From assembly GCF_900964775.1 (NCBI RefSeq), contig NC_041826.1, positions 23,216,612 to 23,280,611 on the forward strand: a stretch of 64,000 bases of DNA. Direction: 5' to 3'. This DNA is from Scleropages formosus (taxonomy: Eukaryota; Chordata; Actinopteri; Osteoglossiformes; Osteoglossidae). This document shows positions 46,717-58,500 of the stretch, piece by piece; position 1 is the first letter of the stretch; each line of letters opens with the position of its first letter. Both the position numbers and the translations under genes were made by a program. The notes below the pieces were generated by a model that worked only from the letters and a program-made list of their open reading frames with translations, was not told the origin of the DNA and did not search any database.

Positions 46717-47554
46717 CACAACAGTCCTTTTCATCAAAATACACTTCATAATGAGCCATGATCTTTCCATCTCTGGTTGTTTGCTCTCCCTTTTCGGCGA
46801 TTATTTACATCACATTTGCTTAGTGATCTAACAAGACAAAAACAGATGTGAAAAACCTAGTAAGTTAGCCTTCATGTAGCTAGACATTGATAAAAAAAGA
46901 TGATTAAGTTTAGTTAAAATATGATTGAGAAATAAGTGTTGAGGAGTGCAGCAGAACACAGTACTCAAGTAAAAGCACTATTACTTAAAAAAATCAAGTA
47001 AAAACACTTGTACAGAAATACTATAGAAATTCACCTCTATAAAAGTAAAAAAGTATCAGGTCATAAAACTACTGAAGTATCAAGTTACTTTGTTTCAAAT
47101 TAAGTTTTTTAGCATTTGCAAATGCTAACCATATTAGCATTTAGTTGCAATCATTTCAGGTAAATGTGGCACAAAAAAATAAAATATCCATGCAAAAGAG
47201 CTAAAACATGCGGAAGAGAAAACTAAAGGATGTGGACAGAAAGCTCAAACTTTTATTACTTTGTGCATTTGCTTTAAAAACAAATTTTATGCAGCTCTCA
47301 GGCTCTGTATGAAAATGAACTAAGTTGCCAGTCAAGGCGGGAGGAAATTCATCACTCACGTTTTGATTGGACTCCAGGGTAGCACTCTATGGCCAATGAA
47401 ATCAACTGAAGAAGTCAGGTGACAGTGAGGAGACTTCACTAATGGTTATTTGTTGAAGAGACTGTGACTGACAGCTGACAGTGGCCAATGAATTACCACA
47501 GGAGATGTCATGTTCCTGGAATGTTGTTTAAGCAAAAATAAATGAACTCCATGT

Positions 47555-47815
47555 AGTATCAGCCCAGACACCTTATTCACCGCATTGACTTGCACTGCTA
47601 GATACGCTACTTACACTAGGTCACTCATCCATACATCAGTGGAACACACACGCTATGGGGAACCTGAACAGCATGTCTTTGAAGTGTGGGAGGAAACCAG
47701 AGCACCTGGAGGAAACCCACACAGACGCAGTGAGAACATGCAAACTCCACACAGACTAAGCGGGGATCAAACCCACGTCCTCTCACACCACCCAGGCACT
47801 GTGAGACAGCGTTAC
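47555..47815 (+). repeat. type-C dispersed repeat downstream of iqcd-B
   Basis: It has the same arrangement as 36840-37195: caccttattcaccgcattga, agatacgctacttacactag, gtgggaggaaaccagagcac, gaacatgcaaactccacaca and gggatcaaacccacgtcctc. Confidence 0.85.
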
Positions 47816-47835
47816 TAAAAGTTACTAAAAACAAA

Positions 47836-48046
47836 ACACACACACACATTTTCAGAACCGCTTGTCCCTTACGGGGTCACGGGGAACCGGAGCCTACCCG
47901 GCAACACAGGGCGTAAGGCCGGAGGGGGAGGGGACACACCCAGGACGGGACGCCAGTCCGCCGCAAGGCACCCCAAGCGGGATTCGAACCCCAGACCCAC
48001 TGGAGAGCAGGACTGTGGTCCAACCCACTGCGCCACCGCACCCCCT
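47836..48046 (-). repeat. type-A SINE
   Basis: An antisense copy abutting the type-C repeat. It has a short CA end, cagaaccgcttgtcccttac, gggacgccagtccgccgcaa and ggattcgaacccc. It is close to the consensus, so probably young. Confidence 0.92.
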
Positions 48047-49559
48047 TAAAAACAAAACATTTCAACTGAATTCTGCTTAAAAAGTGAATATAACTGAGAG
48101 GCAGGTCCATAACACACCCTGCCTGTTCTCTTTAATGATTCTTCTCATGAGAATATTTTCAGTGCTCTGGGGATGGGTTCTGAGATGTCGTAAACATCTT
48201 TTTGTCCTTGACCCGGTGACCCTGAGCTCTGGCATTTCAACATTTAAGTGATGGTAAGTGACACCTATATAGATATCTCCGCATAATGACGAGGTCAAAT
48301 ATTTTGATGTGCTGATATCTATTTTTGTTCTTAAGAAAAAAATGCTTGGTTACTGGAAGAAAAATGGGTCACCTAAAATTAATAGCAAAATGACGACATG
48401 AACACAAGTTCTTACAATATTTCTAATCATTTATTTTCAGCTTCTCTTCTGAGGTTATATTTTCATTTATTCGTTTGCTATGAAGAACCTCTTATTAAGA
48501 ACCACTTACTAATAACGAGTGTATCCAAAAGCCTGGGGAGCAAGACGGGGGACACCCTGGATGGAGAGAGCAGGATGATTTGGCTCATTGATGTCTACAA
48601 AATAAATAAAATTCCAAGATCGGTGCCTGTGTGATGTACTTCCCCTGAATCGACATGGTAAAAATGACTACTGTATAAATGGGTATATAATTATAACCTG
48701 TCAATAACTGTAAACAGCCAATGTTTATTTAATAATTTTTTCCCACTGGTTATAGATGTTTAATGTGTGTCCTTTATTAGCGTTGCTGTCACTCTGTAAA
48801 ATTGCTGTTTTTCGATCAATAATCAATGTAGGACTTGGGTGCAGTTTGGACAGATGCAGAAGCTCCTCCCTAGTTACTCGTGTTAAAAAAATTAATACGA
48901 ATGTAGCAAAAGCACCACGGAACAATTTATTTAATCCCAGCAAATAGCCCAGACCATGTGCATGCATTTATGAGGTAAAAAGTCACAATTATGCGCATCA
49001 TGGGGTAAAAAAGCGTGGTGACCAAAGCCTGAGCAGTCAGCGTGCAGCAGGATGGTGCAGCGGGACTCGGGAAGCGGAGCCGCACCGCAGGCTTTCGGCA
49101 CAGACGCCGTCCAACGATGGGCCCGCTTGGAATATTTTTGGTGAGCAAAGCGCTCCACCCAACATTCAGAGTCAGCCCTTGTTTTCCGTTACTCTGAACA
49201 TGTGTCCCATGTACATCTGACCTGCTGAAGCGAATTTTGGCAACTCCCGTGTCCTGTTTCAGCAACTGACAATGCAGACGTGACGCAGTTGGTCGCTCGG
49301 CTGGGATCCGAAGGCAAAGGTTTCCGAGGGGTCGTGTGACGATGCGGCACTCGAATGACGCCCGGCGCTAGGAAAAGGTCCGAGCCTTCGGCTCTTTCGC
49401 ACCTTGTCACGGGATTCACGCGGGAACCCGAGGCCTTGTTTTATCTGGAAGGAGGTCAAATTTCTTTAATGAGGTAAAACAGTGTTAAGGGTCCTGGAAA
49501 GGAGCCACCTGTGCTCTTACTCTGGGGGCCTCCCCCAGTGCGCTGCAGCCCTTCCGTTC

Positions 49560-49755
49560 ACATCTATCTGACACTTTTATTCAGAGCAACTTACAATGTT
49601 GATCTACCTTCAATTACTGTATTTAGCCTGCTTATACAGGAGGGTAATTTTACTGGAGCAACTGAGGGTAAGTACCTTGCTCAAGGTGGGATCTGAACCT
49701 GCAACCTTCGGGTCAAAAAGCAGCAGTTCCTACCACCGCAGTACCAGCTACTCCG
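49560..49755 (-). repeat. type-B SINE
   Basis: An antisense copy: tgacacttttattcagagca, gtaattttactggagcaact, gtaagtaccttgctcaaggt and gatctgaacctgcaacc. Confidence 0.82.
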
Positions 49756-51190
49756 TGGGGCTGTTTACACTGATTTACCCATTTAATGGCAAAATATAAA
49801 ATGTCACCCATTTACCTTTACCACTTTACTTGGCGTTCGGGTTTACATTTGGGTCACTTTTCGAGTCTCGCCCTTGGAGATGATGTAAAATTCCCGTCTG
49901 GTCCTGAACGAAGAGCTCAATCTGTTGAAAGCAGCACAAACGTTAACAATCCAGAGATGAAACTGTCAAAATAATCAAAGCAAAACTGCGGATCACGTCT
50001 CCGACGGATTAATGTTTCCGCCGTCGTCCTGCTTCCGATTTGCCCCTCGGGTGGACCCATCGAGTGCTGGAGGGCGACGACTTTGCAGAAGCTCTCCATC
50101 GGTTGCGCAATTAACAACATTTGCGCTCTGCCTATTTTTATGCATAATAAGCCAAATCATCCGCTTTGAGCAACTTCCAAATGGAATGAAAGGCTCTTTC
50201 TCACAAATGTGACTTGTCAGCTAATTACTTTAATTACATGTAACAAGAAAACCCGCAGAGCCCGGGACCCTGAATGCTTCTGCCAGATTTTCAAAGTCAT
50301 CTTTCTTCTGCCTCTGTGGTCTAATGTGCGTGCGTGCGTGCGTGCGTGTGCTTCATGTGACCTCTCAACGCCGAGACCATGCAACCATCCAAGTGTGTTT
50401 CCATGTAAAAACTGACATTAGAAAAAATGAGTTTATACATCATATATGAGTTATACATAATAACTTGTGCTGTCCATGACACAAGTGCACAGACGGTGTG
50501 GCTTGAAAGTGTGCGAACCCTTGCTGCCCTTAGTTTTACCATGAAATGATAATTTAATGAGAATCAGTGTTTCTCATGTGACATAATAGGTGTGTAACGA
50601 CCAATTCCATATGTTACTTTAGAGGAAATCATGTGTGTAGTAGAAACACGCAAGTAATAGAGGTGTAAAAATAAGTGAAGCCCAAGTTTTACTGGTTAAA
50701 CCAGGTAGGTAAGTAAAATCAGGGGTGTAAATCATAGTCATTTACTCATTTTATAAGATTATCTTTTAACATTTATGTTTTCTACATTATAATACGTATT
50801 TTACACAAGAATAATCACCATCCCATGAGGATTCACATCGTTTCAAACAGTGCTGTGCAGGCAGGGAAGGTTTTTTAATCAGTGCTAAGAATAAATGTTT
50901 CTTGCTTGTACACAGATTTTTGTTGGGCAAAATAAATAATTAATTCAGTAAAAATATTAGTGCTATAGTCCACACCCAAAGTTCCCTCTGAAAATATGCG
51001 TACGACCAAAGTATTTCATTTTCATCCACTTGAAAAATGAACATTTAATCTGTATGATAATTCAAGGGAGCTCTGAAATGTCTGACCCCTTACAGATAGC
51101 GCTACCCATCATATCTGTGAAATATTTTAACCTTTGACATTTTGCCATTGTTTTGTGTGTTTGCACGTATTTCAAATATAAACTAAATAA

Positions 51191-51192
<2 letters not shown>

Positions 51193-51238
<46 letters not shown>

Positions 51239-51436
51239 TTTCAGAACCGCTTGTCCCTTACGGGGTCACGGGGAACCGGAGCCTACCCGGCAACACAGGG
51301 CGTAAGGCCGGAGAGGGAAGGGGACACACCCAGGACGGGACGCCAGTCCGTCACAAGGCACCCCAAGCGGGACTTGAACCCCAGACCCACCGGAGAGTAG
51401 GACTGCGGTCCAACCCACTGCGCCACCGCACCCCCT
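51193..51436 (-). repeat. type-A SINE with long CA end
   Basis: An antisense copy with about 22 CA units at 51193-51236, then cagaaccgcttgtcccttac and gggacgccagtccgtcacaa. It lies 135 bp beyond the cfap73 stop codon. Confidence 0.92.
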
Positions 51437-51570
51437 TCACTAAATAAATAAAGGGAGGGAATTTAATGAACAGTGTAAAAAACATCCCATATTCCTTGTT
51501 ACATATGTCTTACTATATGGTAGTAAAGAGTAGATGTAAAAATAATATATTTTATCAATAATAATAGATG

Positions 51571-54425
51571 TTACAAAACAAATTGACACTGAGATGGCAT
51601 CACCCTGTCCAGCTGCCCCAGCGTGTCCCCGATGCCCACGCCGTTCTCGTCGTCCGTCTGGCCACCCATCATGTGGAAGAGATTAAGGGTCGTCACCTTG
51701 ATTTGGCCCAGCAGAAGGGTCTCTCTGGCCGATATGGACTGTATGTGGTTCCACGTGGCCTCCTGGAATATTTGTAAGAGAGCCGCAGTGATGTTAAATA
51801 TCCCATAGTGTGTGGGGGTGGTTTGCGGGGGGTCTGTAAAGTTTGGGTGAGATATGAGAAAGCATAATCTCATCATCATCATCATCATCATCATCCTGGA
51901 TGGATGGATGAGTGAGTCAACCAATGGATGGATGGATGAGTGAGTGAGTGAGTAAATCAATGAATGAATGGATAGATGGTAGAGTGAATCAATGGCTGGA
52001 TGGATGGATGAATAAATCAATGGATGGATGGATGGATGGATGGATGCATGGATGAGTGAGTGAGTGAGCGAGCGAGTGAGTGAATAGATGGTAGAGTGAA
52101 TCAATGGCTGGATGGATGGATGAATAAATCAATGGATGGATGAGTGAATCAATGGATGGATAAATGGATATTTAAGCCTTACACCTCACAGTTTTTGTTC
52201 GATGCACCCATGTACTGCTACAGTACATCGAGCTTTATATTCTTCACTGTATGGAAGAGATAGAGACTGGAGCCCACAGGTCAGCAGTGCCGTTTAGTTG
52301 TTAACAATCAGTAAATATTCAGTCTGAGATATTGCTTGACGGGAATATCCACGAGGGCAGCGTGTCAGTGCAGTGGTGCCGGACGCTCTCATCGTACCCA
52401 CTTTAAGGCCAGCGAGCGGACCTGCTCCAGCCGTGTTTGCAGCTCTGACAGCTGGTTGTTGTACCGCAGGATGCGGTCGCTCTGTTCGTCGACGAAGCGC
52501 CGGTGCTGCTGCCGCAGGGCCTCCCCGAGCTGCCGGCCCTCGCTCTCCCTGCCGAGCAGCTGCTCTCGCGTGGCCAGCAGGGTGTCGAAGCGGGCGACGA
52601 GCTCCCAGATCTCGCCAAACTGCGACAGAGGCGACGGGTAAATAGAAAAAAGACGCAGAACGTGGTCTGTGTTGGGAAACTGCGGTACAACGAGGTGCAC
52701 GGAGGGACCACATGGAATTGGGCAGAACATATTCCAGGAGAGAAAAATTGAAAAAATCCCAATGGGAGGAGCTCCAGCGGATCCGTTATTTCGCCACAGT
52801 GCAGCAAAGTATAGTAAATGGAGTACCTTTGTGGAGCTCTTGGTGACCCTGTGCAAGAAGTCTCTGTAGACGGCCTTCCTCTGCACTTTGACTCGCATCG
52901 TTTCCCTCCTCTTCTGCAGTACCAGGACCTCCTGCTCCAGAAGCTCGACTTCAGCCTGTTTCTGCCGCGCCAAGTCCTTCTCCTCGGAGGCCTTCTTCAG
53001 GGCTCGGCCACGCTTGGCGTCGTTCTCCTGGAGGGACACCGTCAGGCACTGGGACGTTTGTATGCTTCAATACTACGAGGACAGAAGGATGACGGATCGG
53101 ATCAATCTTCCTCTTTTTCATCTGTTCAAAATACAATCGTGTCTGCTTTTTGAACCCGCGACCAGCTGTCCTGGTATCGGGCGTCGTCTGTAACAAAAAA
53201 TTGTATGGCAGCTGGTAGCTTAGCGGTTGGACCTTCAGCCAAACCAGGTTTGAATCCCATCTCCTGCTGTAGTACCTTTAATCAAGGTACGAACCCACAA
53301 GTAATACAGTAAAACTACCCGGCTGAATAATTACAAGTTGCTTTTACATTTATTCGTGTAGCGGAGGCTTTTCTCCCGAGCTACTTATCAACCCATTTAG
53401 AGAGTGGACAATTTGGGGTAAGTTCCTTGTTCAGGGTTACTACAGCAGAAGGTGAGATTCAAACATATGAGCTATGGTTCCAAAGGCAGCAGCTCTAACC
53501 CCTACTCCAGCTCTACCAACTCTCAGTATACAGTTTTGCCCCCTTGCCAAACCCCACTCCTGCAGAGATCAGCATGCTGTGATGGCCCTGCTCTGCACCA
53601 GAGGGACGCTTGGAAGGCGTCGCCACGGCGAGACGGGCACATACTTTGAGGAACTTGTTGAATTTGAAGAGGGACTCCTTCAGCTGCTCCTCTTTCTCGT
53701 CCAGCTCCTTTCTGCGCCGCCGCAGGCTCTCCGTCCTCCTCCTGAAGTCCTGCGTGAAGGGCACACGGGGACCGGACCGTCACACACTCATTCGTTGCGG
53801 TCGACCGAAATCCTGCACGCGGCGGTGCAGCGCAGACAACGCGGACAAGCGTGCGCCTGTTGCTGGACGTCGGCATCGGCGGCTCCTTCCGTCACTAACA
53901 GGTGGACTCGCGCGACACCAGCGATACGGTCATGTGTGGGACCGAGCGGTCAGCGCCTGGGACAACCTCTCGTTGTGCGGTCAGCACGCGCTCCACGTCC
54001 TTCACCTCCTCCAGCTTGTCCAGCTTTCGAGTGTCTCCTGTCTTGAGGTCCGGCAGGGACACCTTGCTGAAGAAGACAACGCATGATTAATACATCAGCA
54101 TGTGACACACAGCCCACTTCTGCTCATTCACACCTTGCAGGCCTAGGAAGGAAGGAGGAGGGAGGGGAGGGGGGCAGCCCCCCCAATCGATTTCTGCTCC
54201 CTGGAGGAGCGTCTTAGAACTTCTTTGGTCCCGCCGATGCCTGACGGTTCGGAGCAGGAGGTACCGTTCGCTCCTGGTGGGCCGCAGTGCGCCTGCGCGT
54301 TCCCGTGCGTGAGCTCGAGCACGCGCGGAGTCGGCTATTCGCCGTAATTCGCTCTAATTCTTTACTCACGCGCGCAGCCGCTGCTCGTACACGGTTCGGA
54401 AGTAGTCGTCCACGTTCAGAGACAT
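51571..54425 (-). CDS. cfap73: CFAP73 (CCDC42B), axonemal coiled-coil protein (6 exons, complete)
   Basis: CFAP73 belongs to the CCDC42/MIA2 family; in Chlamydomonas the MIA complex links inner-arm dynein f to the doublet. Minus-strand exons read: 54425-54370, 54066-53967, 53749-53645, 53027-52827, 52619-52398 and 51762-51571 (TAA stop), with GT-AG junctions and matching phases, giving 291 residues (human about 308). It starts [19 protein letters not shown]. The body is almost all coiled coil, with the family signature [20 protein letters not shown], then [13 protein letters not shown], and near the C-terminus [20 protein letters not shown] followed by NLFHMM, the counterpart of human [20 protein letters not shown]. 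Relative to paralogue CCDC42 I prefer CFAP73 because of sequence and because human CFAP73 also lies near IQCD and SLC8B1. A canonical X-box lies 86 bp upstream of the start. Confidence 0.92.
51868..52170. repeat. GATG/GAGT minisatellite in cfap73 intron 5
   Basis: A run of eight or more ATC units is followed by about 270 bp of ggatggat, gagtgagt and aatcaatg variants arranged in higher-order units; a block of roughly 55-60 bp (gatggtagagtgaatcaatg and what follows) occurs twice. It may have grown from a Rex3-type GATG tail, but no LINE coding sequence is attached. Confidence 0.9.
53207..53522. repeat. inverted pair of type-B SINEs in cfap73 intron 3
   Basis: A sense copy (53207-53340: agctggtagcttagcggttg, B box ggtttgaatcc) is followed at once by an antisense copy (53341-53522: tacatttattcgtgtagcgg, ggtgagattcaaac). 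Transcribed across, the pair could form a hairpin. Confidence 0.8.
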
Positions 54426-54510
54426 GGTTCTGCCAGAAAGGGCAACCCGGCCGGGTCACTGAAGTCCCGCGCTCCGCGCTCTCCGCGGCGCCGCGAGCTC
54501 CACGCGTCTC

Positions 54511-54524
54511 GTTTCCATGGTAAC
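54511..54524 (-). promoter_or_regulatory. cfap73: canonical RFX X-box upstream of cfap73
   Basis: GTTTCCATGGTAAC fits RYYNYY-NN-RRNRAC at every position and lies 86 bp upstream of the cfap73 start codon in CpG-rich sequence, between that start and the tRNA-Ser gene. X-boxes close to the start site are a hallmark of ciliary genes in animals. The match is seen directly; the function is inferred. Confidence 0.8.
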
Positions 54525-54548
54525 GAACACAAAAGGACGGGCGGAGAG

Positions 54549-54630
54549 CGCCGCGGGCGGGATTCGAACCCGCGCGGGGAAACCCCATGGGATTTCGAGT
54601 CCAACGCCTTAACCACTCGGCCACCGCAGC
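54549..54630 (-). tRNA. tRNA-Ser (anticodon CGA)
   Basis: The minus strand folds as an 82-nt class II tRNA. It has acceptor GCTGCGG paired with CCGCGGC (one G-U), A box TGGCCGAGTGG, anticodon loop with CGA in GGACTCGAAATCC, a long variable arm (ATGGGGTTTCCCC), a T arm with B box GGTTCGAATCC and discriminator G. It closely matches vertebrate tRNA-Ser-CGA and has no intron. CCA is not encoded, as usual in eukaryotes. It decodes UCG serine codons. Confidence 0.97.
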
Positions 54631-55061
54631 CCTCTCATAAATCGTCACTATCTCCATTCCTGGTGGTGAAGGTGTGATGTCAGCGCCCCCCAAACCTTTT
54701 CTGATGCTTCGTACTGCGCTCTAGTTGTGTTCGAGCTTCGAACCCTGTTCTCCTCCTATTTATAGAATACGGTCTCCTCTTATTTCCTCCTCACTCTTGA
54801 TTTTTGCCCAGGTTTATAACCCCCAGCTGTAAAAATCATGAATAACTGCAATAATAAGTGGCCAATCATGTTCCTCCGTCCACAGGCAGGTACCTGGAAA
54901 GGTCCCCTTCACACACAGTGACACCTGAGCAAAGATGAGCTGCTCTCACTGAGGGCTCCTACATCTTGGGCTGAACGTCAACAATTTTATTTTAAGTTAT
55001 GTTATTTACTCATTTATTTTAAAGTGCTCTGAAGTGTTTGAGAGAATCACGGCAACATTCC

Positions 55062-55205
55062 ATCTGTCCATCATTATCGTTCACCGCTTCTCCTGATCAG
55101 GGTCACGGGGGTCCTGAGCCTATCCCAGAGTCACTGTGTGCAAGGCTGAGGGGATGGGGAACACTCTGGGTGTGATGCCAGTCCATCGCAGGGTAGCCAT
55201 GCTCA

Positions 55206-55257
<52 letters not shown>
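55062..55257 (-). repeat. dispersed SINE/LINE tail with CA run
   Basis: ccgcttctcctgatcagggt, gagcctatcccagagtcact and gatgccagtccatcgcaggg are the common fish repeat end related to type A, followed by about 26 CA units at 55206-55257. Confidence 0.75.
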
Positions 55258-55258
<1 letters not shown>

Positions 55259-55363
55259 CAGGCAATTCAGTGTCACCAGTCCACCTGAACTGCATGTGTA
55301 TGAGATGCATTAGGTATAAATATCACATCTATTGTCTGTCGGTGATTAGTGACTAACTATTGA

Positions 55364-55570
55364 TTACACACACCGTCTGAAACCGCTTGTCTCAAGTGGG
55401 GTCGCAGTGAACCGGAGCCCAACCCGGCAACACAGGGCGCAGGGCTGGAGGGGGGAGGGGACACACCCAGGATGGGACGCCAGTCCATCGCAAGGCACCC
55501 TGAGCAGGACTCGTACCTCAGACCCACAAGAGAGCAGGACCCGGTCAGATGCCTGCGCCACTGCACCCCT
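55364..55570 (-). repeat. type-A SINE, diverged
   Basis: An antisense copy: gaaaccgcttgtctcaagtg, cagtccatcgcaaggcaccc and gactcgtacctcagaccc. It carries more substitutions than the copies at 47836 and 51193, so it is older. Confidence 0.88.
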
Positions 55571-58500
55571 CCTCAATTATTGACTAATGACTCTTAATTA
55601 TTAATGACTTACGAGTAGTAAAAACATAAAAACAAGCAGGGGAATATCAGTGGCGGAACTACGGTTCTGTAAGCAGAGCCAGAACAAGGTGCTTCTGTTC
55701 CTCCTCGGACCCCTACCCCCAGCAGCTCCACCAAGTGCACTAGCTGCTATGAGAGGCGATGAGCACCGTGTCCTACGGTGGACCGGCGGGTTCGAGACAC
55801 TGGCTGCGTTCCGCCTCCCAGCAGGCGAGACAGTCAAGGACAGGCCCCGAGTCGGAGAAATTAGCGACCGCCCCGGGCAAAACACCGACTATTGATTTAA
55901 ACTCGCCTTAAGTAAACGACATCGTTGCAGGTGACAGTAAGCAGCACACAAACTGAAATGCTTTTTGGCACAACGGCCACAATTCGAGTGCTAATGACCT
56001 GAGTCACAGTGTGAAAGTGCCGCAGAGCACTATTTGCGTCAGATACCTCGCAGGGACAGGAGTGCGGTAAAAGAGCCGAGAAGGGTACCGTACACCGGCG
56101 GGAGGACAGGGGAGGGAACTGCCCTTCTATTTTTTCTTGTTTTGCCATTCACACCTTGTCCAGGACGGTCTCGGCGGCAATTTTCACCTTCATAGAAATC
56201 ATTTTTGTGCACGGTTAGTGAATGTAGCGCTTCGTTACTCTCAGTGGCCCCCCAGGAACAGGTACACCTACCTGATAGCTACGGGAAGAGGATCCCGCTT
56301 GTCTGCTTGGATTCTTTGCAGCCTGGATTCAGCGAGGTGCGGAAGTCCTCCTCGAGGCCTTCGGTCCACGCGGCCTCGGTAACATCTGTAACGGATCTTC
56401 GGGTCACGCATTCCACCTCGTGCTCCACCCCACCCCAAAGAGGCCCGACTGACCTGAGATCCCAGAGCTATGGAGGTCACCGGATGACCTGGTGAGTTCC
56501 GTTTATTATCGTGCTCCTGGGTCCACCTTGAGATGATGGTTTGTGACATGGTCCAATCTCCTGCCGGAAACGTCCTTCCGAAAGTGTCATTCCATTCACA
56601 TTTAATACATTTTTCACAGGTGAAACCATTAATCGGGTTATTGCTTGTGCAGCTTGGGACTTCCTACTGGAAATGTGAATTAGCACACAGGATAAACACA
56701 CTGAAATCGAATTCTGTAGTTACAGTTTCGGTGGAGCCCAGCGCAACACTGCAGCCAAAGGAAGAAAAAAAGGAGGGAAAACAGTAAATCAATTGTGGGT
56801 TTATTCCTGTGTCTCCTTTAGATGGCGCTGCATCCCGCCTTATAGTAGGACACCAACCCTGAGGCCTCATACAACGGGGTATCAATCTATGAAGAAAAAC
56901 AGCTGCAACAGCTTATGAAAGTACATATAGTTTTCCCAGACAATGGCCTATTATTCAGTACAACAGCATTTTTGCCCTCCGCACCATCATTTTACTCACA
57001 CAACAGAATTCTATTCTGTACGACAGCTTTGGGATAAACATACATACTTGCAATTTGCAAACACACCCCTGGCAGCCCTATAGGCGGAAGGTAAGAGCAA
57101 CAGGCTGTTTACCACGGTACTTGATGCCGATATAATTCACTCCCACTCCCACAAAAAACTTCTCTACCCGAGGAATGAAATATGAACTATACAGCTCTTT
57201 GCTGGCAGAGCTCAGTCTTCTGGTGTTTGCAACTTATTGTCAGACCCGATGGCGCTGCAGAGGTTCCCTTGTGCTTGAACACCTATAACCCAAAGGTTCA
57301 AGTCCTTTAAGGGAATTGTGCTGTGAAAGTATCCAGATGTATAAATATGTGAAAAAATAGAAAAAATGAAGTCCCTCTGGATCAGACCATTGGTGGTGAA
57401 TATGATGCTTGTCTCTATGTCATATTCAGCCATGTATGACAGGAAGTGTGTGTCACAGCTCTTTGCAGTAGGAAAAAGCACATACTCGTGATGCATTTGT
57501 CATAAGCATCCCATTCTGAACACTCGTAACGAAGAACACTTGTGACAGAAGACATGCAGCCTGTCTGCTATCAGTTAAGGGACTAGATAGTAGCTAAGGT
57601 TTGACAAAACAGGTGTGACTCCGGATTGTGTCCAGTCCTCATTAATCACTACGAAGCAGCTACTCATTAGGCAAAGAGGGGGTCGCCGTGGAAACTGCCA
57701 AGAGAAAAAGCAATGATGCTACACCGGGGCAGAGAGGGGACGTCCGCTTGAAGTACGGGGTGCGTGGGATGGAGCGGAAGCTACTGCTGGACGAGACGTG
57801 ATGTTTGCCAGAGCCCGCCGGCCGCCCCCTGCAGGGGTCTGCGGTGCTGCGGTGTTACCGTGGTAAGCAAACACTGTGTACCGTGGAACCGCAGGGGTTC
57901 CTCTTGTCGCGCCGTATCGTTCAGAGTCCACAGCCGAGGACGGTGGGATGCTGGGGGCGTGTCAGTGCGACTCGTGGACAGGCTCAAGTGTCCTTCCACA
58001 TTTGTTACTCGGAGTCCAAATACGAACAGGCGAAACAGCACGAGATTCAAACGACAGTATAGGAGTTTTGAGTATTGAGTATCGAGTACTGAGTACGCGG
58101 TGGAAGTTGACTGGTTTTGCAGAGGGATGCGACTCAGCACACGCAACACCCCCCCTCCCCCGACCCCCACCCCGCCTCCGTCTCAGGCGCAGATGCGTGT
58201 TCTGGCCGTGGGGGTCGAAGCGAGGCGGTCCTGCGGACAACAGGCACTAATCCATCGCAGACAGCGCCCCCGCGGCCCTGATAAGGCCCTGCTCAGATGT
58301 GCCCGTTCCCAGGCCAGGTGGAATCCGCCAGCTCCGCAGCGACCCGGTCCCGTGGCGGCCCGCTATCTGCCGTTCTACGGCATACACAGCGCCCACTCCA
58401 GATAACCTCGAGGGTCTGCGCGGGCGGGTCGGGGCTCTGCCACCACACAGGCCCTGGCGCTGCATTCCTGCGCATGCCCCGCTGCCATCAGTCCAGCCGT

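Larger units (their letters stand above)
46717..51570. other. intergenic region between iqcd-B and cfap73
   Basis: It contains a type-C repeat (47555-47815), type-A SINEs (47836-48046, 51193-51436), a type-B fragment (about 48600-48720) and a type-B SINE (49560-49755). No exon is recognised; an AATAAA near 47177 may serve iqcd-B. Human synteny would allow tpcn1, rita1 or ddx54 here, but none is visible. Confidence 0.6.

Noticed and set aside
53474-54086. Plus-strand ORFs of 158-190 codons opposite cfap73
   Set aside because: They cross SINE sequence and run antisense to cfap73 exons, without conserved features.
55640-55900. hAT-like transposon end (cagtggcggaacta near 55652)
   Set aside because: Only one end is seen, with no matching inverted end or 8-bp target duplication, so no element can be delimited.
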